DNA from: CAYXZO01 sp964469505
Lineage (GTDB): Bacteria > Fidelibacterota > UBA8477 > JABMPR01
Direction of reading: 5' to 3'
DNA: 30,811 bases
Assembly: GCA_964469505.1 (NCBI GenBank)
Contig: CAYXZO010000029.1
Coordinates: 1 to 30,811 of the forward strand
The position numbers and the translations under genes were made by a program. Positions 15,280 to 23,734 of the stretch are shown here, piece by piece; the stretch's first letter is position 1, and every line of letters starts with the position of its first letter. Below the pieces are notes generated by a model. That model saw only the letters and a program-made list of their open reading frames with translations. It ran no database searches and was not told the origin of the DNA.

Positions 15280-16175
15280 TCCAAAGTCCCTATTAAATCC
15301 GCGTAATCCTTGACGCCTTCCCGCGCCAGGAATTCATCCAGTTCCTTCTTAATGAGCCCCAGGGCCTCCGGGCCGCGGTAGTAAAAGGCCGTCCCGATCC
15401 CCACCAGCTGGGCTCCGGCAATGAGCATCTCGGCGGCATCAGTCCCGGTTAGTACCCCGCCGGTGCCGATCAATGGCAGATCCACCTGTTGATGTAATTC
15501 CGATACCAGCCTGAGAGTCAGGGGTTTCAGACAAGGTCCGGATATACCACCTACGTTGTGGTGGAGCACCGGCCGGCGAGAATGGGGATCAATTAGCAAA
15601 CCCGGGCCCAGGGTATTGATAACCGTCAGCGCATCGGCCCCGGCTTCCCGAGCAGCCGATGCCGTTTCACCGATATTTTGCGCATTAGGTGAAAGCTTGA
15701 CCAGGACTGGACGCTGGAATTCCGCCTTTACCAACTCCACGATATGGGCCGTTCGGTCGGGATCTAATGCAAAGGGGCGTTGAAATTCATCCTCAACATT
15801 GGGACAAGATAGGTTCAGCTCCAGGAAATCGGCGGAGGAACCATCTACCAGGTGAGCCAGGCGGGCAAATTCAGCCTCCCGGGCACCGAAGATGCTGACG
15901 CAAATTGGGGTTTCACTCCGCTCCTTGAATCGTTCGACCTCTTCCAATCCAGCGGAAATACCTGGATTAGCCAGTCCGACAGAATTGATGATCCCGCCGG
16001 AAAATTCAGCCGTAATGGGACTTAGATGTCCCCGGCGTGGTTCCAGGCTGAGGGATTTAGTAGTAACCAAGCCAGCGCCGGCCTCAGCGACTCTAATCAG
16101 GGATGCAGACGATAAACCTAAGATACCAGAGGCTAGGACAAGGGGCGAGGCGAGTTCCCTACCGAGGAACCGCAC
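15267..16175 (-). CDS. pyrD: Dihydroorotate dehydrogenase catalytic subunit, class 1B
   Basis: Oxidises dihydroorotate to orotate on FMN. Class 1B is shown by the active-site Cys124 in ELNLSCPN and by the adjacent pyrK. FMN contacts include PLVLASGILG, TTKSLSLEPRRG, NSVGLANPG and the C-terminal PLIGTGGVLTGTDAAEMLIAGA. Length is 302 residues. The start is a GTG at 16175 with GGGGAG about nine bases upstream. An in-frame TGA further up limits any extension to about 20 codons. It is the first gene of the superoperon, preceded by 169 non-coding bases. Confidence 0.94.
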   Translation of the reverse strand: MRFLGRELASPLVLASGILGLSSASLIRVAEAGAGLVTTKSLSLEPRRGHLSPITAEFSGGIINSVGLANPGISAGLEEVERFKERSETPICVSIFGAREAEFARLAHLVDGSSADFLELNLSCPNVEDEFQRPFALDPDRTAHIVELVKAEFQRPVLVKLSPNAQNIGETASAAREAGADALTVINTLGPGLLIDPHSRRPVLHHNVGGISGPCLKPLTLRLVSELHQQVDLPLIGTGGVLTGTDAAEMLIAGAQLVGIGTAFYYRGPEALGLIKKELDEFLAREGVKDYADLIGTLEWNS

Positions 16176-16344
16176 TCCGCCCCGCTCCCCGGCCAGGGAA
16201 TGGTGAAAACCAAAGAAAACAGAGACTCTTAGGGCTCAGTGCCGCTGGAAGAGAACGCATAGGAGAGAACACGTGGTGAAATTAGACCCTATAAAACATG
16301 GGCAAAGATTTTTTTACCGGACACTATAAAAAATTCATGGCGTT
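16176..16344 (-). promoter_or_regulatory. Spacer likely holding the pyr-pur superoperon promoter
   Basis: This is the only gap between the conduit operon and pyrD on the minus strand. Read on that strand it is A/T-rich near the barrel-gene stop (AATTTTTTATAG, then GTAAAAAAATC). It contains TTGCCC followed 15 bases later by TAATTT, a weak sigma-70-like pair near 16290-16316. No clear U-tailed terminator or PyrR-type attenuator is visible. The assignment rests mainly on position. Confidence 0.3.
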
Positions 16345-17997
16345 TCACCGGAAGCGGTATGATAAATCCGCAAAAACACTGGTGATGGTGCTTCCGTTTT
16401 CAATTTGCCAATCCACGGTAGTTGATGCCGACAGGCTCCGGGTAAAGTTCCAGAATAGATCCACTGCCGGCGTCTGGCGGAAATGAAAATCCGTCTGTCC
16501 CCTATAGGCATAGCCATACATGGAATAACGTAGGTCTGCTTCCAGCTTGCGTCCCAGCAACCAGCTTGCTCGCATGGAGCTGCGCAGGGCATTGACAAAC
16601 AGATTGCTTAGAACGTTGAGATCGGCTACGAACGGCCCTCGGAAAAAAGGCAACCGGGGATAGCGATAGTTGATTCCCCCCAGATACAGGCGGCGGGACA
16701 GGGTGCCGGTGTTGATATTCACCCGTATTCCCAGCACGCTGTGATTGGGGAGTCTGAAATAGAAAAAGTTGTAAAATCCCTGACGTAGAGCGTTATCAAA
16801 CAGGGAATCGGGGGTTGTTTGCTGGGTAACCAAGTACTTGACATTCTTGCGGTAAGAATAACGTAAAGCCCACGTGAACCAGCGGGATGAATGAACGCGA
16901 GCCGAAAAGTAAAGACTGGATAAGTCCAGCACGCCTCTAGTGGCGGTTTGGTCCCGGGGATCCAAATCCAATTCGGTGGAAAAGTTCAGGTTGAGCCAAC
17001 GCCAGGGAGCAGCGCTCCATCCGGCGTAAATAAATTGGCGATCCAGCCCTCCCTGACGATACTCGTTGATAAATCCCAGGGTTGTAGTCCGGTAGGAATC
17101 ACCGTGGCGGCGGGCGGCCACCACTCCCCATTTAAAGGACTTCGTATCCAGAGCCAGGGAATCATACACCGGTACCCACCCGATGATGGCGCCCGTTTGC
17201 CATTGGTTCCAATCATATTGAAAAGCAACACCGTCAACAGTACCTACCCCTCCCAGTAAGGGGTGAAACAAACGTCCAACCCCCAGCCAGAGTGGAGCCC
17301 CGGCCGGGCGGCGATAAAGGGCGGCGGTATAAACCCGGGTGGCGCTTTCGCTACGATCGGCATAAACCCGGCTACGGTGACGAAAGAATAGATCAGCTGC
17401 ATATGCGGAACCACGGATATTCTCCCAGTGAAAATTGCCGTAGATTGAGGGCTGATCGTAGTGAGGTTGCAGCAACGTGTCTGTGGCCCATAATCCCACA
17501 TACTGGAAAGACAACCTTCCGAACAACCGACTGCGCAGGCGACGGGCACCAGGGGCCTCAACAACTTTGGCGACATAAGCCGGCGTCGGAACCGGCTTAA
17601 CCAGGGGCTTGGGCGCGGGCTTGGTGGGGGCTTTGGTTTCAGGTTTACGGGGAGCCAACACTACTTTAGGCTGGGCAATGGCCAGCCGTTGAAAACGCAC
17701 CTCGTCTCCTAATTTCCACCGCTTGAAATCAGCCTGGGACCGGGGTTTGGCACTGGCAGAATGAAGGGCTGCCTGAACCACAACGGCCGACCCCAGCTTT
17801 TTACCCTTACGCTTTACAAATAGGGTGTCACCAGACTTCAGGCCGTCTTCAGTCCCCAGATTTACGTAAATCAATTCCCGACTTTTATAAGTAATTTTTC
17901 CTTTAACCCATTCCCGGGGTTGAGCTATCACGTCAGATGCTGTCAGCGATAAGAGAACAAAAGACCCCAACCAAACCGCCAAAGTTTTATTCTTCAT
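16345..17997 (-). CDS. Outer-membrane beta-barrel protein of the cytochrome operon
   Basis: I do not recognise a named family. The 550 residues begin with a signal peptide (KNKTLAVWLGSFVLLSLTAS, cleavage near AQ-PR). A small beta domain follows (about 28-105) with YVNLGTEDGLKSGDTLFV, similar to FlgT-type or SH3-like folds. A Lys/Pro/Ala linker (110-142) precedes a long region of alternating polar/aromatic strands ending SYRFR, typical of outer-membrane barrels. The start at 17997 is chosen because AAAGGA lies six bases upstream and the signal peptide then sits at the N-terminus. It lies 14 bases after the 10-haem gene. By context it could be the porin through which the cytochromes reach the cell surface, as in MtrB- or porin-cytochrome systems, but no sequence match to those is claimed. 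Confidence 0.75.
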   Translation of the reverse strand: MKNKTLAVWLGSFVLLSLTASDVIAQPREWVKGKITYKSRELIYVNLGTEDGLKSGDTLFVKRKGKKLGSAVVVQAALHSASAKPRSQADFKRWKLGDEVRFQRLAIAQPKVVLAPRKPETKAPTKPAPKPLVKPVPTPAYVAKVVEAPGARRLRSRLFGRLSFQYVGLWATDTLLQPHYDQPSIYGNFHWENIRGSAYAADLFFRHRSRVYADRSESATRVYTAALYRRPAGAPLWLGVGRLFHPLLGGVGTVDGVAFQYDWNQWQTGAIIGWVPVYDSLALDTKSFKWGVVAARRHGDSYRTTTLGFINEYRQGGLDRQFIYAGWSAAPWRWLNLNFSTELDLDPRDQTATRGVLDLSSLYFSARVHSSRWFTWALRYSYRKNVKYLVTQQTTPDSLFDNALRQGFYNFFYFRLPNHSVLGIRVNINTGTLSRRLYLGGINYRYPRLPFFRGPFVADLNVLSNLFVNALRSSMRASWLLGRKLEADLRYSMYGYAYRGQTDFHFRQTPAVDLFWNFTRSLSASTTVDWQIENGSTITSVFADLSYRFR

Positions 17998-18011
17998 AAC
18001 AAATCCTTTCA

Positions 18012-18842
18012 TCAATCACCTTTGGTTCCCCGGGGGTGACAGTGATAGCAGTCCTCGGGAGTCACGCCGATAGCCGGATAAATATAACCATTGCGCGAGA
18101 CGCAGCGGCCTCCCTCACAGTGCTCGGAATTCATCGCAGTAGCGTTATGGCAACCGCTGCCGAAACAGGTAAAGTCAGTAAAATCACCCGGAGTACTGTG
18201 GCAGCTACTGCAGCTTTTCCAGGCAAAAGCATGGTTGCCGGAATGAATGGGAAAAAAGGAATCATGATTCAGGGCTAGAATGTCCTGCCATCTGGTCGGC
18301 CCGTGACAAAGACTACAATCGTCCTGTTGGGAATATCCCTGGTGGCCGCTGACTTCGGGGACAAACTGGTCGGCGTGGCAGTTGCGGCAATCGGTGTCAA
18401 GACGGTAGTTACCGGCTATGTGACAATCCTCGCAAGGAACGCCCCGATGTCCTCCCAATAAGGGAAAGAGAGTTTCTTCATGTCGGTCATACCATACACT
18501 CATCTCCCAGGTGGAAGACAAATGGCAATCTTGACAAAAACGCCCAAATCGATTGTCGTGGGGATCGGGATGACAACGGGTACAACTACTGGGTGCTCGT
18601 TGGAAGCGGTGCAGCTCCTCTACATTGCCCGCCGGATGACAGGATCGGCAGGCAATCCGGGCGTGCGTTCCCGTCAGCGGGAAATTGGTCACCTCACCGT
18701 GATCAAAAGGCAGGGGTTTAGCCAGAGGAACCCAGGCTTCCGCCGAGTGACAGGTGGAACAGGGAAAGCGGATTTTGATTTTGCCCTGAGGCCAGATCAG
18801 GAGCGGTACCAGCCATAATAAAAACCACTTCGTCGTCTTCAT
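18012..18842 (-). CDS. Periplasmic or surface cytochrome c with 10 haem motifs
   Basis: 276 residues with a signal peptide (KTTKWFLLWLVPLLIWPQG). There are nine CxxCH motifs plus one CxxxxCH (CFGSGCH). Near the C-terminus HCEGGRCVSRNG has the cysteines but no haem His, so it is not counted. Conserved His residues in FPLTGTH, FPLLGGH and FPIHSGNH are probable distal ligands. The N-terminal ~130 and C-terminal ~90 residues closely match the two ends of the 39-haem protein encoded just upstream. It therefore looks like that protein without its repeated centre. It starts with TGATG overlap to the 39-haem gene. The role is inferred as electron transfer in the same chain. Confidence 0.9.
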   Translation of the reverse strand: MKTTKWFLLWLVPLLIWPQGKIKIRFPCSTCHSAEAWVPLAKPLPFDHGEVTNFPLTGTHARIACRSCHPAGNVEELHRFQRAPSSCTRCHPDPHDNRFGRFCQDCHLSSTWEMSVWYDRHEETLFPLLGGHRGVPCEDCHIAGNYRLDTDCRNCHADQFVPEVSGHQGYSQQDDCSLCHGPTRWQDILALNHDSFFPIHSGNHAFAWKSCSSCHSTPGDFTDFTCFGSGCHNATAMNSEHCEGGRCVSRNGYIYPAIGVTPEDCYHCHPRGTKGD

Positions 18843-21800
18843 CAGAACGGTCTCCCTGGGAAGGGCTGGGGATTCCGGGGCTTGCCAGGATTGAACCGGT
18901 CACCGCCTTCATCGTCATCACCTCCACCCTCACAATCGTTTTTACTACCAGTGGGGTGGCAGGTGTAACAATCCTGAGAAGTCACCCCCGTTGCGGGATA
19001 AGTGAATCCGTTACAGCTTTTACAGCTCCCCCCTTCACAATGTTCATTATTCATTTCGGTCACGCCATGACAACCTGAGCCGAAACAAGTGAACTCGGCA
19101 TAATTACCGGTGTTGGTGTGGCACTGACTACAGGTATTCCAACGGTTGGCATGTTTGCCGCTGTAGATGGGGAAATACAGGGCGTCATGGTCGAAAGTCG
19201 CGCCCTCCCAGGTGGAAGTAGAATGGCAAGCAGTGCAGTCTAAGGGAAAACCGGCTGCGGCATGATTCGGATTATCGGTATTATTGTAATCGTTAAGATG
19301 ACAATCCACTGCGGCGCAGGTTCTAGGTTGGGCCGGTGGATCATAACCATCGGCGTGGCAAGTGGAGCAATCCAAACTAGTATGGGCCCCAGTCAAAGCG
19401 AATCCGGTTTGGGCGGCACTATGATCGAATTCAGCGGGAGTCCAGGCTGAGACGTTATGGCAGGTCTCACAGGTCTGGGGGAAATTGTTACTTACATGGG
19501 GCGGATCGGTGGTGGCGTTAAAATCGGCCTGATGGCAGGGGCCACAACCGGAAGTAACCCCGGCATGTACCCAGATCGATGGCGTCCAGCCTTCAGGAGT
19601 ATGACAATCTTCGCATTGATCCGCCGGCCAAACCCTGGTACTGTGGTCCGGGTTTTGAGTGTTGCTGTAGTTCGCCGCGTGGCAGCCGGATGCCTCACAA
19701 GTATTGGGTATGCCAGTCCACTGATTGTTCACGTGGCACTGACTACAATTCTGACCCTCAGGATCATAATGCTGTCCAATTAAAGCAAAGCCCGTCAATT
19801 GGTCGCTGTGATCAAAATGAGAAGGCAACCACGCACCGGCATTATGGCACATTTCACAGTTGGGCGGGAACTGGCTGTGATCGGGAGCGCTACTGGCGGC
19901 ACTGGGAACATCCTGGGCGTGGCAATTCTCACAGCCCTGGGTCACCCCCTCGTGAGACCATATGGAAGGCGTCCAACCAACGGGAGAATGGCACTGTTCA
20001 CAGAGATCTGCCGACCAACCACGATCCTCATGGTTCGGATCGGTGGTATTCGCCCAGACGCTTAAATGGCAACCGGAAGCGGCGCAATCGGTGGGTGTCC
20101 CGGCGAATACATTATTGACATGGCAGGACGCACAATCCACGCTGGCATGCCGTCCAACCAAGGGGAAGCCGGTTTGATCATGATCCACCGTGGAGGGGGT
20201 CCAGGCCGCAGTACCATGGCAAACCTCACAGTTGGTGCTGTATCCGTTGGCGGCATGATCAGGTGCTTGAGTATTGTTGTATTCATCCATATGGCAAGTG
20301 GCACAGACTTCCTGGGTGGAGCCATGCTGAAAGATGCTGGGACTGAAAGAAACCGTGTTATGACACAAGGCGCAGTCCTCAGGAGGATACCCTTTAAGGG
20401 TGTGATTTGGGCTTGTAGTTTGGTTATAGGTAGTAAGGTGACACCCGGAAGATGCGCAATCGGCTGATATCCCGGTGAACTGGTTATCTACATGACAGCT
20501 TTCGCAACTCAAGGACTGATGAGCCCCCGTCAGGGGGAAACCGGTGAGATCATGGTTATATGCCGCGGGGCTCCACGCGCCCACCGAATGACAAACTTCA
20601 CAGGAAGTGCCAAAATTGGATGCGACATGATTGGGATCCTGGGTCTGAGTGTAGTCATAAGTATGGCATTCACTACATCCAGAAGTAACCCCCTCGTGGT
20701 TCCAGGTGATGGGGGTCCAACCAAATTCACTATGGCAGCGATCACAGTTTTGGGGATAATCCCGCACCTGATGGTCCCAGCTACTTGCTTGGGAGTAATC
20801 GTGACAACCGTTGCAGGTCAGGGGAAGATTCGAGAATCCCAGCTCGGTAGTGTGACAGGCTACGCAAGCCACACTACGATGTCTACCCCGTAGCGGGAAA
20901 GCCGTTAGATTGTGGTCAATGGTGGTGGTTCTCCAATCAGCCGTACTATGACATTGACTACAGTCCTGGGGAAAGCCGGCTTGTTTATGTTCCGGATTAG
21001 TCGCTTGCTCATAATTAGTTTGATGGCAGACGTAACAATCGGTGGCAATATCTTCAAAGCGGTTATCGGTATGACATCCCCCGCAAGGAGCTGTGGAATG
21101 GGCTCCGGTTAGTTCATATCCGCTGCGGATTTGATGGTTGAAATTGGTCTGGCGCCAGTTGAAAACGCTGTGGCATTGTTCGCAATCATTACCAAATCCA
21201 GCCGCCTGATGAGAGAAGTCAGCCTTAGTAACCAAATCCTGAGCATGACAGTCATAACACCGACCACTTTGGGTGGCGAATTTTTGATCGCTATGGCACC
21301 GATCGCACCGAAGCTGAGCGTGTACCCCCACCAGGGGAAAGCCCAGGCGGTTATGGTCAAAATCGGTAAGCTGCCAGGAGCGAGAGTTATGACAGAGTGT
21401 GCAATCATGGGGGTAATGATCTCGCTCATGGGGTGGATTAGCAGTCGCCAAATATTGAGACTGATGACACCCATTACAATCCAGGGGTAAAGAGGTGAAT
21501 TGATTGCGATTAGCAGATTGATGACAGGCATCACAGGTCAAATTGGCATGGGCACCCGTTAAGGGGAAACGGGTTTCATTATGACGATCCTGGATCTCAG
21601 CTACCTGCCAGGTGCGGGGAGTATGGCAAGCTTCGCAAGATTGATCGAACTGTTGGAAATGAGGATCCTGATGACAGCTGCTGCAACTCGTGGGCGTCTC
21701 AGCAAAACGATGCACAGCAGCCAAATCCGCTCCCCGATGACATTGACGACAACTGAGCGACTGATGGCGTCCCTCGAGGGGAAAAGCCGTTTGCTCGTGA

Positions 21801-21988
21801 CTAAAACCGGATAGCTGTAGGGTGTACCAGTTACTCAGGGTGTGACAAGCGGTACAGGGTAAGGTGGTTTTAACGGCCACCGAGTCCTGGGGCATGGCCG
21901 CCGCGACAAGAGGCCCAAACAGTATTATAAGCCTTAAGACCTTTTTTGATGCTATGCATTGCAAGACTGTCGAGGGAATTAGCCTCAT
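18842..21988 (-). CDS. Giant multihaem cytochrome c with 39 haem motifs
   Basis: 1048 residues with 34 CxxCH motifs and five CxxxxCH motifs, starting at residues 511, 635, 764, 891 and 968. There is about one haem per 27 residues, enough for a long molecular wire. An N-terminal hydrophobic segment (RLIILFGPLVAAA, about 19-31) is the likely export signal. Each haem pair is preceded by a phrase such as FPLTGAH whose His is a likely distal ligand. From residue 479 a ~124-residue pentahaem module repeats in tandem about four times. The protein ends in an acidic/Pro-rich tail (GGGDDDEGGDRFNPGKPRNP) and also carries the His-less HCEGGSCKSC. The ATG overlaps the 20-haem gene as ATGA, and the stop overlaps the 10-haem gene as TGATG. 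Substrate and partners are unknown. Location in the periplasm or outside is inferred. Confidence 0.93.
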   Translation of the reverse strand: MRLIPSTVLQCIASKKVLRLIILFGPLVAAAMPQDSVAVKTTLPCTACHTLSNWYTLQLSGFSHEQTAFPLEGRHQSLSCRQCHRGADLAAVHRFAETPTSCSSCHQDPHFQQFDQSCEACHTPRTWQVAEIQDRHNETRFPLTGAHANLTCDACHQSANRNQFTSLPLDCNGCHQSQYLATANPPHERDHYPHDCTLCHNSRSWQLTDFDHNRLGFPLVGVHAQLRCDRCHSDQKFATQSGRCYDCHAQDLVTKADFSHQAAGFGNDCEQCHSVFNWRQTNFNHQIRSGYELTGAHSTAPCGGCHTDNRFEDIATDCYVCHQTNYEQATNPEHKQAGFPQDCSQCHSTADWRTTTIDHNLTAFPLRGRHRSVACVACHTTELGFSNLPLTCNGCHDYSQASSWDHQVRDYPQNCDRCHSEFGWTPITWNHEGVTSGCSECHTYDYTQTQDPNHVASNFGTSCEVCHSVGAWSPAAYNHDLTGFPLTGAHQSLSCESCHVDNQFTGISADCASSGCHLTTYNQTTSPNHTLKGYPPEDCALCHNTVSFSPSIFQHGSTQEVCATCHMDEYNNTQAPDHAANGYSTNCEVCHGTAAWTPSTVDHDQTGFPLVGRHASVDCASCHVNNVFAGTPTDCAASGCHLSVWANTTDPNHEDRGWSADLCEQCHSPVGWTPSIWSHEGVTQGCENCHAQDVPSAASSAPDHSQFPPNCEMCHNAGAWLPSHFDHSDQLTGFALIGQHYDPEGQNCSQCHVNNQWTGIPNTCEASGCHAANYSNTQNPDHSTRVWPADQCEDCHTPEGWTPSIWVHAGVTSGCGPCHQADFNATTDPPHVSNNFPQTCETCHNVSAWTPAEFDHSAAQTGFALTGAHTSLDCSTCHADGYDPPAQPRTCAAVDCHLNDYNNTDNPNHAAAGFPLDCTACHSTSTWEGATFDHDALYFPIYSGKHANRWNTCSQCHTNTGNYAEFTCFGSGCHGVTEMNNEHCEGGSCKSCNGFTYPATGVTSQDCYTCHPTGSKNDCEGGGDDDEGGDRFNPGKPRNPQPFPGRPF
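19130..20554 (-). repeat. Tandem ~372-bp coding modules in the 39-haem gene
   Basis: Units begin at DHDLTGFPLTGAH (residue 479), DHDQTGFPLVGRH (602), DHSDQLTGFALIGQH (726) and DHSAAQTGFALTGAH (855), a period of 123-129 residues. The first three units carry haems in the order CxxCH, CxxxxCH, CxxCH, CxxCH, CxxCH; the fourth, starting at residue 855, begins CxxCH, CxxxxCH, CxxCH, CxxCH and then runs into the C-terminal cap. A half-unit at 405-475 precedes them. The copies differ in sequence, so the duplication is not recent. Confidence 0.85.
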
Positions 21989-23682
21989 GGTTTGGCCCTC
22001 CTATTCCCGGTGGCGGCCCCGGTGAAGCCATGGCAATCTTCACAGGAATGGGGAATGGGCTTAAAGCGTATGAATGTGCTTTTTCCGTCCAAGCTCCGCT
22101 CCAAACGATGGCAGCGCCCGCAAGGCACCTGAGCATGACGCCCATCCAGGGGAAAGTCCGTCAATCGATTATGCTCAAAAGCCTGCATATGCCATCCGGT
22201 GGGTTGGTGACATTTCTCGCAAGGAATCAAACCATCCAATAGAGTAAACTGGCCGGCGTGTACATCTTCATGGCACTGGTAACACTCCAGAGGCCGACCA
22301 ACGTATTTTACTACTCCGGTTTCATTTTTGGGATGGCAAGCGTCACATTTCACTTCAAGATGTTTTCCTTGCAGAGGGAAGCGGGTCCTTTGATGGTCGA
22401 ACACCAGATTTTTCCAGGCCGTTTGGGAATGGCACTCACGGCACCGTGACCTCCCCGTTTGGACATCAGTAAATTGCGTGCCGTGGGGTGAAGTATGACA
22501 AGTTGTACAATCCAGGGAATTCCAGTGGAATATGGAGCGTTGATCCTTTTCATGACACACAGTGCAGGGAACCGCCAAATGGGCCCCACTTAGTGGGAAA
22601 GCCGTTTGTTCATGCTGCTTAATGCCGAAGACGGGAGGGGCAAACCCCTGCTCATCATGACAATAACGACAGTCATCTTGGGGCTTGCGATAGGCGAAAG
22701 CACCACGATGGTAATCGGCGTGGCAATCCCGGCAGCGCTGAAATTGCAGCTTTGCCTTGCCTTGGGGTCCCGACAAATGGCACTTAAGACAGGCCACTTT
22801 CTGGTGCTGCCCTTTCAATGGGAAAGCTGTACGTTGGTGATTAATCCGCCTAGTGTCGGCCGGTTTGAAACGTTGCTCCGAATGACACCGCAAACAATTG
22901 GAACCGAATTGCCCCTTGTGATAGGATTCGTGGCAGGCAGTACATTTGTCAAAAGCTAAACCGGTAAATACCGGAGCCTGATATTTTCCCATTACCGGTT
23001 GTCGGTCTTTATGGCATTTATTGCAGTCCACCTTCTGGTGGGCTCCCCGCAGGGCGAAACGGGCTTGATTGTGATCGAACGTTTGCCGGGCGTCTTGCCA
23101 GCGGGAAGTATTGTGACAATCGGTGCAAGTCCCCTTCAATTCACCCTGATGAACATCGGAATGACAAGCAGTGCAGGTAGTATCCAAACCCAGAAAAGTC
23201 CGGTTCAAGTGGTCTGGAGCTTTTTGTTCCGTTGCCCACACTGCTAAGGTGGGGTCCTTGATTAATTCGGGTTTATGGCATTGGTTGCAATCCAATGTTT
23301 TGTGTTTGCCCTTCAGTTCATAGCCCGTTTCTCCGTGCTTAAAGCGCTCACGGGAGGGTTTCCAGCGGATGAGCCTCACCCGCCGCCCGGTGTGTTCCCT
23401 ATGACAGCGGCCACAGTTTAGTTTTTCCAGTCGTCCATGATAACCCTGATGACGCTCGATTCGCTGTGCCAAGGGTGTATGACACTGAAGGCATTTGTCC
23501 TTCACTTCCTTCTTTCCCACCGTATGGCACTGCGTACAATTCAGACTACCCTCAAGTTCACGATGGGCCTGACTTAAGGGTCCCGGCGAGAACTGAGCCA
23601 GTGCTTTGCTTGTCAGCAACAGCCCGAGAATCAAGCTTAAACTTAACCTCAGAATTCGAAACCGAACTATCCTTTGCTCCAT
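21985..23682 (-). CDS. Multihaem cytochrome c with 20 haem motifs
   Basis: 565 residues with 20 CxxCH motifs, from CTQCH near the N-terminus to CEDCH near the end, and no CxxxxCH. It is strongly basic (many Lys/Arg between haems), unlike the acidic-leaning 39-haem protein, which may help the two dock. The start at 23682 puts a good signal peptide first (FRILRLSLSLILGLLLTSKALAQ). A longer frame back to 23754 adds 24 residues that overlap the flavoprotein gene and bury the signal. The ribosome-binding site is weak, so translation may be coupled. The typical phrase FPLxGxHxxVxCxxCH recurs. By order in the operon it is the likely first periplasmic acceptor from the membrane module. Confidence 0.9.
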   Translation of the reverse strand: MEQRIVRFRILRLSLSLILGLLLTSKALAQFSPGPLSQAHRELEGSLNCTQCHTVGKKEVKDKCLQCHTPLAQRIERHQGYHGRLEKLNCGRCHREHTGRRVRLIRWKPSRERFKHGETGYELKGKHKTLDCNQCHKPELIKDPTLAVWATEQKAPDHLNRTFLGLDTTCTACHSDVHQGELKGTCTDCHNTSRWQDARQTFDHNQARFALRGAHQKVDCNKCHKDRQPVMGKYQAPVFTGLAFDKCTACHESYHKGQFGSNCLRCHSEQRFKPADTRRINHQRTAFPLKGQHQKVACLKCHLSGPQGKAKLQFQRCRDCHADYHRGAFAYRKPQDDCRYCHDEQGFAPPVFGIKQHEQTAFPLSGAHLAVPCTVCHEKDQRSIFHWNSLDCTTCHTSPHGTQFTDVQTGRSRCRECHSQTAWKNLVFDHQRTRFPLQGKHLEVKCDACHPKNETGVVKYVGRPLECYQCHEDVHAGQFTLLDGLIPCEKCHQPTGWHMQAFEHNRLTDFPLDGRHAQVPCGRCHRLERSLDGKSTFIRFKPIPHSCEDCHGFTGAATGNRRAKP

Positions 23683-23734
23683 GCTGATGAGATAAACCCA
23701 GTTACTCGCTATAGGATTCGTATTAATTCCTTTA

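Noticed and set aside
19262..23247. Many 60-180 codon plus-strand frames opposite the cytochrome genes
   Set aside because: They arise because the antisense of Cys/His-rich CxxCH coding is Met-rich and stop-poor. None has family motifs, and the minus strand is clearly coding.
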